A stretch of DNA of 64,000 nt from assembly GCF_000374305.1 (NCBI RefSeq), contig NZ_KB894101.1, forward strand, positions 124,001 to 188,000, written 5' to 3'. A program made the translations under genes and the position numbers. This document shows, piece after piece, positions 24,969 through 33,609 of the stretch. The stretch comes from Actinomadura flavalba DSM 45200. GTDB lineage: Bacteria > Actinomycetota > Actinomycetes > Streptosporangiales > Streptosporangiaceae. Within the stretch, counting starts at the first letter, position 1. Every line of letters begins with the position of its first letter. A model generated the notes under the pieces. The model saw nothing but the letters and a program-made list of their open reading frames with translations. It searched no databases and was not told where the DNA came from.

Positions 24969-25994
24969 ATGACGCAGTCCCCCTCCTTCGCCGTGATCTC
25001 GGGTGCCCAGGTGCACGAGGCCGTCACCGGGCGCGAGGCCCAGGTCACCGACATGATCGAGGCGGCGTACCGGCTGCACGGCGAAGGCGCGACCGTCAAC
25101 CCCGACTCCTACTTCCTGCGGTTCCCCGACGAGCCCGCCAACCGGATCATCGCGCTGCCCGCGTCCGTGCAGGGCGACGTGGACGTGCACGGCATCAAGT
25201 GGATCTCCAGCTTCCCCGGGAACGTCGCCAACGGCATCCCCCGGGCGTCGGCCGTCCTGATCCTCAACGACACCGCGACCGGCTACCCGTTCGCGTGCCT
25301 GGAGTCGTCGATCATCAGCGCGGCGCGGACCGCCGCGTCCGCCGCGCTGGCCGCCGCCCGCCTCGCCGACGCGCGCGGCGAGCGGCCCCGCCGCGTCGGG
25401 TTCTTCGGCGTCGGGCTGATCGCCCGCTACCTCCACACCTACCTGGCGGGCAACGGGTTCGACTTCGACGAACTGCACGTGCACGACCTGTCGCGCGAGC
25501 ACGCCGAGGGGTTCCGGGGCTACCTGGAGCGCACCGAGAAGGGCACGGTCACGATCCACGACACGGCCGAGGGCCTGGTCCGCTCGTCGGACCTCATCGT
25601 CTTCGCGACCGTCGCGGGCGAGCCGCACGTGACCGACCCGGCCTGGTTCGCGCACAACCCGCTCGTGCTGCACGTGTCGCTGCGCGACCTGTCGCCGGAG
25701 ATCATCCTGGCGTCGTACAACATCGTCGACGACGTCGAGCACTGCATGAAGGCGAACACCTCACCGCACCTGGCCGAGCAGCGGGTCGGGCACCGCGACT
25801 TCGTCGCCGGGACGCTGTACGACGTGCTCGTCGGGACGACGGTGCCGCCCGCCGACCGTCCGGTGGTGTTCTCGCCGTTCGGGCTGGGCGTCCTGGACCT
25901 GGCGGTGGCCCGCTACGTGTACGACCGGGTGACCGAGTCGGGCGACCTGACGGAGATCCCGGGCTTCTTCCACGAGATGAAGCGGTACGGCTGA
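24969..25994 (+). CDS. SbnB-like N-(2-amino-2-carboxyethyl)-L-glutamate dehydrogenase (Dap pathway)
   Basis: A 341-residue protein of the ornithine cyclodeaminase/mu-crystallin family. SbnB oxidises the SbnA product with NAD to release L-2,3-diaminopropionate and 2-oxoglutarate. The Rossmann motif GFFGVGLIARYLHTYL is near residue 142, with HGIKWISSFPGN upstream and HVSLRDLSPE downstream, as in SbnB. A Shine-Dalgarno-like CTGGAG sits before the ATG. It follows the SbnA-like gene in one operon and so supplies Dap to the neighbouring NRPS. It is the last gene on this side that clearly belongs to the peptide cluster. Confidence 0.9.
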   Translation: MTQSPSFAVISGAQVHEAVTGREAQVTDMIEAAYRLHGEGATVNPDSYFLRFPDEPANRIIALPASVQGDVDVHGIKWISSFPGNVANGIPRASAVLILNDTATGYPFACLESSIISAARTAASAALAAARLADARGERPRRVGFFGVGLIARYLHTYLAGNGFDFDELHVHDLSREHAEGFRGYLERTEKGTVTIHDTAEGLVRSSDLIVFATVAGEPHVTDPAWFAHNPLVLHVSLRDLSPEIILASYNIVDDVEHCMKANTSPHLAEQRVGHRDFVAGTLYDVLVGTTVPPADRPVVFSPFGLGVLDLAVARYVYDRVTESGDLTEIPGFFHEMKRYG

Positions 25995-26030
25995 CGCTTA
26001 GAGTGACGTCGTCGCGGGCAGGCGTCCTGC

Positions 26031-26264
26031 ATGACGGATGAACGCGGCGACGTCCCGTCCCTGTCGGACGTCCAGCTCCAGGTCTACGAAGCGGTCGCCA
26101 CCATCGACGCGTCGGGCGGCGCCGCCGACATCGAGACCCTCACCCACCGGCTCGCCCTCCCCGAAGAAGACCTCTGGGCCGCCCTGAGCCATCTGGTCGA
26201 CGCCGACCACGTCCACTCCACCCCCGACGGCTACGTTCTCGGCCCCCACGACCGGTCCGCCTGA
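26031..26264 (+). CDS. Small winged-helix-like protein, 77 aa
   Basis: A short protein, MTDERGDVPSLSDVQLQ at the N-terminus. The segment ADIETLTHRLALPEEDLWAALSHLVDADHV has the helix-turn-helix and wing pattern of small DNA-binding domains. I do not recognise a family. It lies 37 bases after the Dap operon and converges with the Uma2-type gene at only four bases' distance. Coding bias fits the neighbourhood. It could regulate nearby genes; nothing shows this. Confidence 0.6.
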   Translation: MTDERGDVPSLSDVQLQVYEAVATIDASGGAADIETLTHRLALPEEDLWAALSHLVDADHVHSTPDGYVLGPHDRSA

Positions 26265-26268
26265 CGCG

Positions 26269-26853
26269 TCAGTCGAACTCGGACGTGTCCAGCGCGAACC
26301 CGAAGGGGTCGGGCAGGTCCATCTGCTTGCCGAAGGGCTCCCTAGCAATGCGCGTGTAGTCGCCCCCCTCCGGGGAGGAGAACAGAACGGTGAAGCGCTC
26401 GTCCCTGTCCACCAGGAGGTAGAGCGGGATCGCCCCCGCCGCGTACGCGCGGCGCTTCTTGTCACGGTCGTGCTGGGCGTGGGAGGACGTGACCTCCACG
26501 ACCAGTTCCACGCCGCGCGACGGCATCCACGCTTCCGCGCCGAGGAACAGGCGCAGTTGCCGGGGGGCGAAGACTCCGTCGGGGATCACGCGGTAGGGCT
26601 TGCCGTCCGCACCGCGCAGGCTGAGGCCCTTGTTCCCGGAACCGTCCATCTCGGCACTCGAATGCCGGTAGATCTGCCGGAAGATGGTGGACAGGTAGTC
26701 CTCATGATCGCCCAAGGGGGGTGGGGACACGACGATCTCTCCATCGATCAGCTCGGCCCGGAAGCCTTCCGGGGTGTCCAGCGCGAGGAAGCCATCGAGG
26801 AGGACGTCCTGCTCCTCATGCGTGTGCGGTTGCCCATGAGCCATGACGGTCAT
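26269..26853 (-). CDS. Uma2-family (DUF820) putative endonuclease-fold protein
   Basis: A 194-residue protein with the Uma2/DUF820 layout: the EGFRAELIDGEIVVSPPP strand-turn, PDGVFAP in the middle, then VELVVEVTSS and DRDKKRRAYAAGAIPLYLLVD, which carry the PD-(D/E)XK-like acidic and lysine residues. Such proteins are common and often multicopy in actinobacteria and cyanobacteria; their function is unsettled. The ATG at 26853 has a GAGGAGAGGAG ribosome site. No transposon signs flank it. Confidence 0.85.
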   Translation of the reverse strand: MTVMAHGQPHTHEEQDVLLDGFLALDTPEGFRAELIDGEIVVSPPPLGDHEDYLSTIFRQIYRHSSAEMDGSGNKGLSLRGADGKPYRVIPDGVFAPRQLRLFLGAEAWMPSRGVELVVEVTSSHAQHDRDKKRRAYAAGAIPLYLLVDRDERFTVLFSSPEGGDYTRIAREPFGKQMDLPDPFGFALDTSEFD

Positions 26854-27006
26854 GCCCTGCTCCTCTCCTCGTCGCGACGAGCCTAGACGCAGAGCGCCAC
26901 CTTCCGTGTGCGAATCGTGAGATCGAGTGAGATCGTCACCAGCCTACGCCGCAGCGTGACCGCCCGCCAGGAGCGGGCCGGTCCGGATGGTTGGCATACT
27001 GCGTCC

Positions 27007-27996
27007 ATGCGGGCAAGCGGTTCCATGTTCGGGCTGGCGTACGGCGACGCGCTCGGGGCTCCGACCGAGTTCCTGCCGGTCGCGGAGATCACGAGCCGGT
27101 TCGGGGCACTCGGCCCGGACGGGCCGTCGGGGACGCCGTGGCGCGTCACCGACGACACGCAGATGGGTCTGGCGGTCGCCGAGGGGCTGGTCGAGGTGGT
27201 CGGCGACGTCTCGCCCGAGCGGCTGGCGCCGGTGTGGACGCGGCGGTTCGTGCAGTGGGCGCACAGCCCCGACAACGACCGCGCGCCGGGCATGACGTGC
27301 CTGCGCGCGTGCGGCGGCCTGGCCGAGGGCGTCCCGTGGGTGGAGGCGACGCAGGCCGGGTCGAAGGGCTGCGGCGCGAACATGCGCGTGACGCCGGTCG
27401 GCCTGGTGCCCGGACTGCCGGACGACGTCCGCGCGGGCGCGGCACAGCTCCAGGCCGCGCTGACCCACGGCCACCCGACGGGCCTGGCCGCGAGCGAGCT
27501 GACGGCCTTCGCGGTGTGGTGGCTGGCGGACGGCCTGGCCCCGTCAGCGCTGCCCGCCGCGCTCCGCGACCACGCCCGGGCGCAGCGCACGACGTACCAC
27601 GGCGACTGGCTCGGCGCGCTCTGGCAGCGGCCCGGCACTTCCTCCCCGGAGGAGTTCATCGCGCGCGGGTGGGACGAGTGCCTGACGGCCCTGGACCGTC
27701 TCGACGCCGCCCTGCGCTCCCCCGACCGCGACGCCGACCCGTGCCTGGCCACCGGCGAGGGCTGGATCGCCGAGGAGGCCCTGGCGACGTCCCTCCTGTG
27801 CTTCCTCCTCTTCCCGGACGACCCGGTCGCCGCCCTCCGCCGCGGCGCCGTCACCTCCGGCGACTCCGACTCGATCGCCTGCCTGGCGGGCGCCTACGCC
27901 GGCGCCCACCACGGCATGCCCGCCTGGCCCGCCCACTGGCGCACCACCATCGAATACGCCGACCGCCTCACCCACGTCTCCACCACCTGGGACTGA
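27007..27996 (+). CDS. ADP-ribosylglycohydrolase family protein
   Basis: A 329-residue protein of the DraG/ARH family, which removes ADP-ribose from arginine or other acceptors using two magnesium ions. The metal-binding signatures are present: GLAYGDALGAPTEF near residue 8, TDDTQM near 48 and SGDSDSIACLAGAYAG near 284. The length is normal. I chose ATG at 27007 because the motif follows directly; there is no clear Shine-Dalgarno, and CATACT about ten bases upstream could be the -10 of a short-leader transcript. No partner ADP-ribosyltransferase is in the window. Confidence 0.92.
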   Translation: MRASGSMFGLAYGDALGAPTEFLPVAEITSRFGALGPDGPSGTPWRVTDDTQMGLAVAEGLVEVVGDVSPERLAPVWTRRFVQWAHSPDNDRAPGMTCLRACGGLAEGVPWVEATQAGSKGCGANMRVTPVGLVPGLPDDVRAGAAQLQAALTHGHPTGLAASELTAFAVWWLADGLAPSALPAALRDHARAQRTTYHGDWLGALWQRPGTSSPEEFIARGWDECLTALDRLDAALRSPDRDADPCLATGEGWIAEEALATSLLCFLLFPDDPVAALRRGAVTSGDSDSIACLAGAYAGAHHGMPAWPAHWRTTIEYADRLTHVSTTWD

Positions 27997-28023
27997 ACCG
28001 ACCGTGAATGTCGGTGCCGGACG

Positions 28024-28485
28024 CTAGCTTCCCGGCACGGACTCCGACGCGCCCGAGGGGGTGTTCGGGGTGGCCGTCCAGCCTGTCCAGGAGTCGATGG
28101 TGATGGCGATGACGGGGCCTTCGGGTGGGTGGGCGCGGTACTGGGGGTAGCGGGCGGTCAGTAAGGCGGTGGGTTCCGTGCGGGACGCGGGGTCGGTGAG
28201 GACGCGGGCGTGGCCGTCCACGCGGACCCACCAGAGGCGGGTCCAGTCGTCGTCGTAGTGGTCGGCCAGGAGGGTGACGCGGGGGTCGGCGCGGACGTTG
28301 GCCAGACGGCGCAGGTCGCGGGTGGACTTCGGCTTGTGGTCCACGGCCGTGTAGAGCGTGCCGCGATGGACGGCGAACGTCACCGGGACGAGATGGGGAC
28401 GCCCGTCCTCCCCGACGGTCGCCAGGCGCACGACCGGCACGGACGCCAGCAGCTCCCGCGCCTCCGATGCCGCGATCTTGGGCAT
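28024..28485 (-). CDS. PPOX-class (pyridoxamine-5'-phosphate oxidase fold) flavin/F420 protein
   Basis: A 153-residue split-barrel protein: PVVRLATVGEDGRPHLVPV, DHKPKSTRDLRRLANV, then VTLLADHYDDDWTRLWWVRVDG and a C-terminal ITIDSWTGW. This is the Rv0121/TIGR03668-like actinobacterial group, many of which bind F420 rather than FMN. The substrate is unknown. It converges with the ADP-ribosylglycohydrolase. The start at 28485 is set by the conserved N-terminus, since the ribosome site is weak. Confidence 0.87.
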   Translation of the reverse strand: MPKIAASEARELLASVPVVRLATVGEDGRPHLVPVTFAVHRGTLYTAVDHKPKSTRDLRRLANVRADPRVTLLADHYDDDWTRLWWVRVDGHARVLTDPASRTEPTALLTARYPQYRAHPPEGPVIAITIDSWTGWTATPNTPSGASESVPGS

Positions 28486-28641
28486 ACCGCCATGATTCCC
28501 GCCACCGCGACGTGCCACGCACGGACCCGTTAGCCGGTTTCGATGATCTTGTAAAGCGACCCTGCGCGCGTAAGTGCTCCATTTCTGGAGCGATCCCGCT
28601 GATCTAGCGTCGTGCCGTCGCTGATCATGGAAGGACCTCCC

Positions 28642-29286
28642 ATGCCTCGTCTCACCGGCCGTCTGCTCGCCGCCGCCGCCGTCCCGGCGCTCGCTCTCTC
28701 CCTCGCCGCCCCCGCCCAGGCCGCCACCCTCACCTGGACCATCACCAACCCCGACGCGACCAAGGACCTCCTCGCCTGGTCCGGTCCGAACGTCCTGAAG
28801 AACAAGGCGGGGAAGACGGTCTTCACCTGCGACAAGACGGCCATCCTCGCCAAGCCCGGCGCCTCCCGCACGCTCGCGCCGGGCGCCGCCTACCAGGCCG
28901 CCGTCCACGGCGGAAGCTTCTCGGCGGGCTGCAAGGCGCCCGACGGGGTCGCCTGGGGTTCGGGGACGCTCAGCGGCAACTACCACCTCTGGCTCCGGGC
29001 CACGGCCTATGACGCGGCGGCCGACGCCGCCGACTTCACGTGGACCGGCCAGACCGGCCAGGTCCTCGTCTACGGCAAGCCCGGATGCACGTTCTTCCTC
29101 GGGGACGTGAAGTTCCGCTACAGCAACGTCGCCTCCACCTTCACCTCCACGACCGGCAAGGTCACGTTCGCCTCCAACTCGCCCGCCACCAACTGCGCCG
29201 GGCTGCTGACCCACGGCGAGACAGTCACCTTCACCGGCACCTACACGGCCAACCTCGCCTACAAGTTCCGCGCCGCCACGAGCTGA
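28642..29286 (+). CDS. Secreted protein with four cysteines, unknown function
   Basis: A 214-residue exported protein. Residues 1-27 are a Sec signal peptide (MPRLTGRLL, hydrophobic alanine/leucine core, cleavage after AQA). The mature part is rich in Thr, Ser and Gly with alternating beta-strand pattern and exactly four cysteines (TCDKT, AGCKA, PGCTF, TNCAG), likely two disulfides. It is probably a small beta-sandwich cell-surface protein; I recognise no catalytic motif. ATG 28642 has a GGAAGGA ribosome site. A strong hairpin follows the stop, so it is a single-gene transcript. Confidence 0.85.
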   Translation: MPRLTGRLLAAAAVPALALSLAAPAQAATLTWTITNPDATKDLLAWSGPNVLKNKAGKTVFTCDKTAILAKPGASRTLAPGAAYQAAVHGGSFSAGCKAPDGVAWGSGTLSGNYHLWLRATAYDAAADAADFTWTGQTGQVLVYGKPGCTFFLGDVKFRYSNVASTFTSTTGKVTFASNSPATNCAGLLTHGETVTFTGTYTANLAYKFRAATS

Positions 29287-29301
29287 CGCGCACGGACCGG
29301 G

Positions 29302-29324
29302 CGCCCGGCGGGAACCGCCGGGCG
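29302..29324 (+). terminator. Hairpin terminator after secreted-protein gene
   Basis: Perfect ten-base stem CGCCCGGCGG/CCGCCGGGCG with a GAA loop, 15 bases after the stop. A second seven-base hairpin (29325-29344) follows. There is no U-tract, as is common in high-GC actinobacteria. Confidence 0.7.
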
Positions 29325-29432
29325 TCCGCCCGTCCGAGGGCGGACCGGTTTCCGCGCCATTTGAAGGTCCCTCATGTTCATGATCTCCGAGCGCGTACGC
29401 TGAGCGGATTCGCGACCGTTGGGGAGAGTGGC

Positions 29433-30350
29433 ATGACCGTCGTCACGCTGGGCGCGCACATCGTGGACGTCCTGGCCCGTCCGGTGGACGCGCTGCCCGC
29501 CGGGCACGACACCGTCGTCGTCGAGCAGGTGCGGCTGGCGGCGGCCGGGTCGGCGGCGGGGACCGCCGTGGCGCTGGCGCGGCTGGGCAACGACGTGGTG
29601 TCGGTCGGCGCGATCGGCGACGACGACCTCGGCGACCTGCTCACCCGCATGATGTCCCGCGAGGGCGTGGACGTGAGCGGCCTGGTGCGCCGCACCGCCG
29701 ACCAGACCAGCGCGTCCATCCTGCCGATCCGCTCGGACGGCGGACGCCCCGTCCTGCACGCCCCCGGCGCGAACCGCACGCTGACGTCCGGCGCGGTCGA
29801 CCCGGGCCTGCTCGTCGCCGCCGACGCCGTGCACGTCGGCGGTCCCGACGTGGTGGAGGGCCTGTCCGATCCGGCGTTCTTCCACACACTGGACACGGCG
29901 CGGGCCTCCGGCACGATCGTCACGATGGACGTGCTGTCGGAGGCGCCGGACCTGCTGGAGGCGGCGTCGGCGTTCCTCCCGCACGTGGACTACTTCCTGC
30001 CGAACGAGCAGCAGGCGCTGGCGATGACGGGCGCGTCCGACCCGGTCACCGCCGCCCGGCGGCTGCGCGACCGGGGCCCCCGGGCCGTCGTCGTGACGCT
30101 CGGCGAGCACGGCAGCCTGCTCGTCGGCCCCGACGGCGTCGACCGCCTGCCCGCACACAAGGTGGACGTCGTGGACACCACCGGCTGCGGCGACGCCTAC
30201 TGCGCGGGCTTCATCACCGGGCTGCTGCACGGCCTGGCCGTCCGCGACGCCGCCCAGTGGGGCACCGCCGCCGCGGCGCTCGTCGCCGCCGACCTCGGCT
30301 CGGGCACCGGCCTGGCGACGCTGGGCGCCCTCAAGGCCCTGCTGCCCTGA
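29433..30350 (+). CDS. PfkB-family carbohydrate kinase
   Basis: A 305-residue sugar or nucleoside kinase of the ribokinase/PfkB family. GSAAGTAVALARLGNDV near residue 36 is the first signature and DTTGCGDAYCAGF near 250 is the second, including the anion-hole glycines and catalytic aspartate. DYFLPNEQQAL is the usual NE-containing segment. The substrate cannot be told. The ATG has GGGGAG upstream. It stands alone, between two hairpins. Confidence 0.9.
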   Translation: MTVVTLGAHIVDVLARPVDALPAGHDTVVVEQVRLAAAGSAAGTAVALARLGNDVVSVGAIGDDDLGDLLTRMMSREGVDVSGLVRRTADQTSASILPIRSDGGRPVLHAPGANRTLTSGAVDPGLLVAADAVHVGGPDVVEGLSDPAFFHTLDTARASGTIVTMDVLSEAPDLLEAASAFLPHVDYFLPNEQQALAMTGASDPVTAARRLRDRGPRAVVVTLGEHGSLLVGPDGVDRLPAHKVDVVDTTGCGDAYCAGFITGLLHGLAVRDAAQWGTAAAALVAADLGSGTGLATLGALKALLP

Positions 30351-30363
30351 CCCCCGGCACGGT

Positions 30364-30405
30364 GGAACCCCCGGGTGCGACCGCGCCGCCGCACCCGAGG
30401 GTTCC
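30364..30405. terminator. Bidirectional hairpin terminator between convergent genes
   Basis: GGAACCC and CGGGTGCG pair with CGCACCCG and GGGTTCC, giving 15 base pairs with one mismatch and a ten-base loop. It sits between the convergent PfkB and ACT-domain genes and can serve both. Confidence 0.8.
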
Positions 30406-30468
30406 GTCAATCTAGACGCGGGCCGCGCGGCGTTGGTTTCCGCGCGGTGAACATTTCCGGCGCCGGTC

Positions 30469-31113
30469 TCACCCGCCCGCTTCGGCGTGGCGGAGCGCGT
30501 CCGCCGCGAAGACGGCCTCGGCCGCGCCGACGAGCTGTTCCAGCCGCCCGATCTCGGTGCGGTGGAACGGCGGGGCGCCGGCGCGGGCGACGAGCAGCGC
30601 GTACCCGTCCGGCATCGGGACGAGCGCGTACTGCGTGCCGTCCCCGGCGGTGATCGCGCGGGCGCGGACGGGTTCGAGGTCGGGCAGGTCCAGGCTCCGG
30701 TCGGCGCCGAGGCTGAGGTGGATGACGCGCGTGCCGTCCGGGACGGTCTCGACGAGCGCGGCCCAGTCGGCGCTGACCAGCGCGGGCACCGCGTCGGCGA
30801 GCGTGATCGGGCCGCGTCCGGGGTCGGCGGCGAGCTGGCCGACCAGCTCGACGTCGGGGAACGCGCCGGGCGGCTCGGCGGTCGGCCAGATGCCGACGAT
30901 CTCGACGCCGGCGACGGCGGCGAGCCCGTCGCAGAGCCGGTCGATGCCCGCTCCGGCGGGCCACTGGACGGTGAAGTCGTCCAGTGCCCGTCCGCTGTCG
31001 CGCTCCAGCACGGCCATCTGCACCACGTCCGCCCCGGCGGCTCCGAGGACCTTCGCGACCTGTCCCAGCGAACCGGGCCGGTCCGGGAGCCGTACGCGCA
31101 CGCGCAGCAACAT
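30469..31113 (-). CDS. ACT-domain protein
   Basis: A 214-residue protein. The N-terminus (LLRVRVRLPDRPGSLGQVAKVL) is a typical ACT ligand-binding domain; the middle DGLAAVAGVEIVGIWPT completes it. The C-terminal half (about 110-205) has no motif I recognise but may bind a ligand. Related actinobacterial proteins are called amino-acid-binding ACT proteins without known target. I chose ATG 31113 because GGAGG lies five bases upstream; a GTG two codons earlier overlaps that ribosome site. It is divergent from the GrpE-Hsp70 operon. Confidence 0.85.
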   Translation of the reverse strand: MLLRVRVRLPDRPGSLGQVAKVLGAAGADVVQMAVLERDSGRALDDFTVQWPAGAGIDRLCDGLAAVAGVEIVGIWPTAEPPGAFPDVELVGQLAADPGRGPITLADAVPALVSADWAALVETVPDGTRVIHLSLGADRSLDLPDLEPVRARAITAGDGTQYALVPMPDGYALLVARAGAPPFHRTEIGRLEQLVGAAEAVFAADALRHAEAGG

Positions 31114-31292
31114 CGTCACCTCCAGTCACCGCGTCGGCGACGCGGCGTTGCGACCACCCTCGGCCACCTGCGTTTCCGTCGTGTTACCGAACCATGACAC
31201 CGGCGCGAAACCGCGTTCGCGCAACGCGCGACTTTGCGCGTCCTTGCCGGTTCTCTACCCCTGCGCGGCCCTGGGCGTTAGGGTTACTGCAC

Positions 31293-31868
31293 GTGTCGAG
31301 CGAGCCGGAACCCCCTGTCAGCGCGGACCCGGGCGACGCGCCCGTGCCCGGGACGGCGTCGGCGCAGGTCGTCGCGGCACTCGCCGCGCTCGGCGCCCGC
31401 CTCGACCGCGAGCATGAGCGGGCCGCGCACCGGGAGGCCGTCATCGACCGGCTGCACGAGGAGAACCAGCGGCTGCGCCGCGGCGAGCTGGAATCCGCGC
31501 TCGCGCCGCTGCGCGCGGCCCTGTACCGGTTGCACGACCACGCCCGCCGCGAGGCCCGCCGCTTCGCCGAGCCCGACCCGCCGGACGCCGGGTACGCCGC
31601 CCCGCTGCTCGCCGCGCTCGCCGACGACGTCGCCGACGCGCTGGCCCGGTCGGGCGTGGAGCGGTTCACGGTGGCGGCGGGCGCCCCCTACGACGTGACG
31701 CGCCACCGTCCGGTGGCCGTGGAGACCGTGACGGACCCGGAGCTGGCGGAGACCGTCCGGGGTGTCTTGTCCGATGGTTTTGAGCAGAACGGCCGGATCG
31801 TCCGCAAAGCGGAGGTCCGCGTCGGTAAGCTCCCCGCTCCGGTCGCCGACCGCGGGACCGACAGGTGA
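31293..31868 (+). CDS. GrpE-like nucleotide exchange factor of the Hsp70-GTPase operon
   Basis: A 191-residue protein. After an acidic, Pro-rich N-terminus comes a long charged helix (residues 25-75, LDREHERAAHREAVIDRLHE), then a helical bundle and a small beta wing with AGAPYDVTRHRPV, TDPELAETV and GRIVRKAEVRVGKL, matching the GrpE wing. GrpE proteins release ADP from Hsp70. The GTG at 31293 lacks a clear ribosome site, and TAGGGT eight bases upstream may be a -10 of a leaderless transcript. Its stop overlaps a GTG of the Hsp70 frame. It is a dedicated copy, away from the usual dnaK-grpE-dnaJ operon. Confidence 0.82.
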   Translation: MSSEPEPPVSADPGDAPVPGTASAQVVAALAALGARLDREHERAAHREAVIDRLHEENQRLRRGELESALAPLRAALYRLHDHARREARRFAEPDPPDAGYAAPLLAALADDVADALARSGVERFTVAAGAPYDVTRHRPVAVETVTDPELAETVRGVLSDGFEQNGRIVRKAEVRVGKLPAPVADRGTDR

Positions 31869-31876
31869 AGAGGGAT

Positions 31877-33460
31877 ATGGCTGTCTACGGGATCGACCTG
31901 GGAACCACCTACTCCTGCATCGCCGCCATCGACGACGTCGGGCGTCCCGCGGTGCTGCGGAACCTGGAGGGGACGGACACCACGCCGTCCGTCGTGTACT
32001 TCGAGAGCGGCGACAACGTCGTGGTCGGCGCGACCGCCAAGGACACCGCCGTCCTGGAGCCCGACAACGTGGTCAGCCTCATCAAGCGCGACATGGGCCG
32101 GGACATCAGCCGCACCATCCACGGGATCGACTTCAAGCCCGAGGAGCTGTCGGCGTTCATCCTGCTCAAGCTCGCGACCGACGCCCGCACCAGCGCGGGC
32201 GAGGAGGCGCGCGACGTCGTCATCACCGTGCCCGCCTACTTCGGCGCCGCCGAGCGCGACGCCACGCACAAGGCGGGCCGCATCGCGGGCCTGAACGTCA
32301 TCGACATCGTGTCCGAGCCGATCGCGGCGGCGATCACCTACGGCGTGCTGAACCCCGACGCCGACCGCACGATCCTCGTCTACGACCTCGGCGGCGGCAC
32401 GTTCGACACCACCGTCATCGCGCTGCGCGGCGGGCACATCGAGGTCGTGTGCACCGACGGCGACCACGAGCTGGGCGGCGCCGACTGGGACGCCCGGCTC
32501 GTCGAGTACCTCGCCGAGCGGTTCCTGGCCGAGCACCCCGAGGCGGCCGACCCGCTGGACGACAAGCAGACCGAGCAGCAGCTCCGCCGCGACGCCGAGG
32601 ACGCCAAGAAGGCGCTGACGACCCGCACGACGCACACCGTCCGCGTCATGCACGACGGACGCGTCGCGGCGGTGGAGGTGACGCGGGAGAAGCTGGAGGA
32701 CCTCACCCGCGACCTGCTCGACCGCACGATCGAGATCACCGGCCGGACGCTGGCCACCGCCGCCGAGAAGGGCGTGCACGACTACGACGACCTGGTGCTG
32801 GTCGGCGGCTCCACCAAGATGCCGGTGGTGACGTCGCGGCTGGAGATCGAGCTGGGGCTGCGTCCCCGCCTCCAGGACCCGGACCTCGCCGTGGCCAAGG
32901 GCGCCGCGCTGTACGCGTTCGAGGAGACCTACCGGCGGCTGGTGCGCGAGGGCGACACCGAGGCCGCGTCGCAGATGGCGAACCGGGCGGGCCTGTCGGC
33001 CGAGCAGCAGCGGCACATCGCGGGGCGCCGCATCCGGACGGTCGCCTCGCACGCGTTCGGCATCGTCGTGGTCGACCGGGACACCGGCGCGGAGAGCGTC
33101 GCGCACCTGGTGCACGCCAACGACGAGCTGCCCGCCGCGCGCAGCGAGGACTTCTTCACCGTCTACGACGACCAGGACTCCGCCGACGTCCGCGTCATGG
33201 AGCAGGCGGGCAGCGTCGAGTCGCCCGAGCTGATCGACAACTCCGAGATCGCCTCCGGCGACATCCGCATCCCGCAGGGCAAGCAGGCGGGCTGGCCGAT
33301 CGAGGTCACGTTCGCGCTCGACTCCTCGGGCCTGCTCAACGTCACCGCCGTCGAGAAGGAGACCGCCGCCCGCCTCGACCTCAAGATCGACGTCGGCGGC
33401 ATGACGGAGGCCGAGGTCGAGCGCTCCCGCACGGCCCTCTCCCGCGTCCAGGTGAGCTGA
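31877..33460 (+). CDS. Hsp70/DnaK-like ATPase without C-terminal lid
   Basis: A 527-residue Hsp70. The ATPase domain (1-370) begins MAVYGIDLGTTYSCIAAI, with TVPAYFGAAERDATHKAG, VYDLGGGTFDTTVI and LVGGSTKMPVV. A beta substrate-binding domain follows (about 385-505, GIVVVDRDTG to LLNVTAVEKETAA). The helical lid found in 600-640-residue DnaKs is missing and the protein ends soon after VGGMTEAEVERSR. I prefer ATG 31877, with AGAGGG upstream, over GTG 31865. Context puts it in an operon with a GrpE partner and two GTPases but no obvious J-protein, so it is probably a specialised chaperone or switch rather than the housekeeping DnaK. Confidence 0.93.
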   Translation: MAVYGIDLGTTYSCIAAIDDVGRPAVLRNLEGTDTTPSVVYFESGDNVVVGATAKDTAVLEPDNVVSLIKRDMGRDISRTIHGIDFKPEELSAFILLKLATDARTSAGEEARDVVITVPAYFGAAERDATHKAGRIAGLNVIDIVSEPIAAAITYGVLNPDADRTILVYDLGGGTFDTTVIALRGGHIEVVCTDGDHELGGADWDARLVEYLAERFLAEHPEAADPLDDKQTEQQLRRDAEDAKKALTTRTTHTVRVMHDGRVAAVEVTREKLEDLTRDLLDRTIEITGRTLATAAEKGVHDYDDLVLVGGSTKMPVVTSRLEIELGLRPRLQDPDLAVAKGAALYAFEETYRRLVREGDTEAASQMANRAGLSAEQQRHIAGRRIRTVASHAFGIVVVDRDTGAESVAHLVHANDELPAARSEDFFTVYDDQDSADVRVMEQAGSVESPELIDNSEIASGDIRIPQGKQAGWPIEVTFALDSSGLLNVTAVEKETAARLDLKIDVGGMTEAEVERSRTALSRVQVS

Positions 33461-33609
33461 CGCCCGATGCCTCCCGCCCGCTGCGCGAACCACTGTTCGG
33501 GGCCGCGTGGCGGCTGGACCGAGGAGCGCGGGTCGCGAAGCGGCGCGCGCGACGAGGGAAGCCGCCACGTTACTGAGGCCACGGACCCGCCTCGCCGGAG
33601 GCGAGGCCG

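Noticed and set aside
1..25994. MbtH-like protein gene and thioesterase in the cluster
   Set aside because: No open frame with MbtH motifs and no GXSXG thioesterase domain was found in the visible part; both may lie left of the window.
26269..26853. Transposon origin of the Uma2-family gene
   Set aside because: No terminal repeats, target duplications or transposase next to it.
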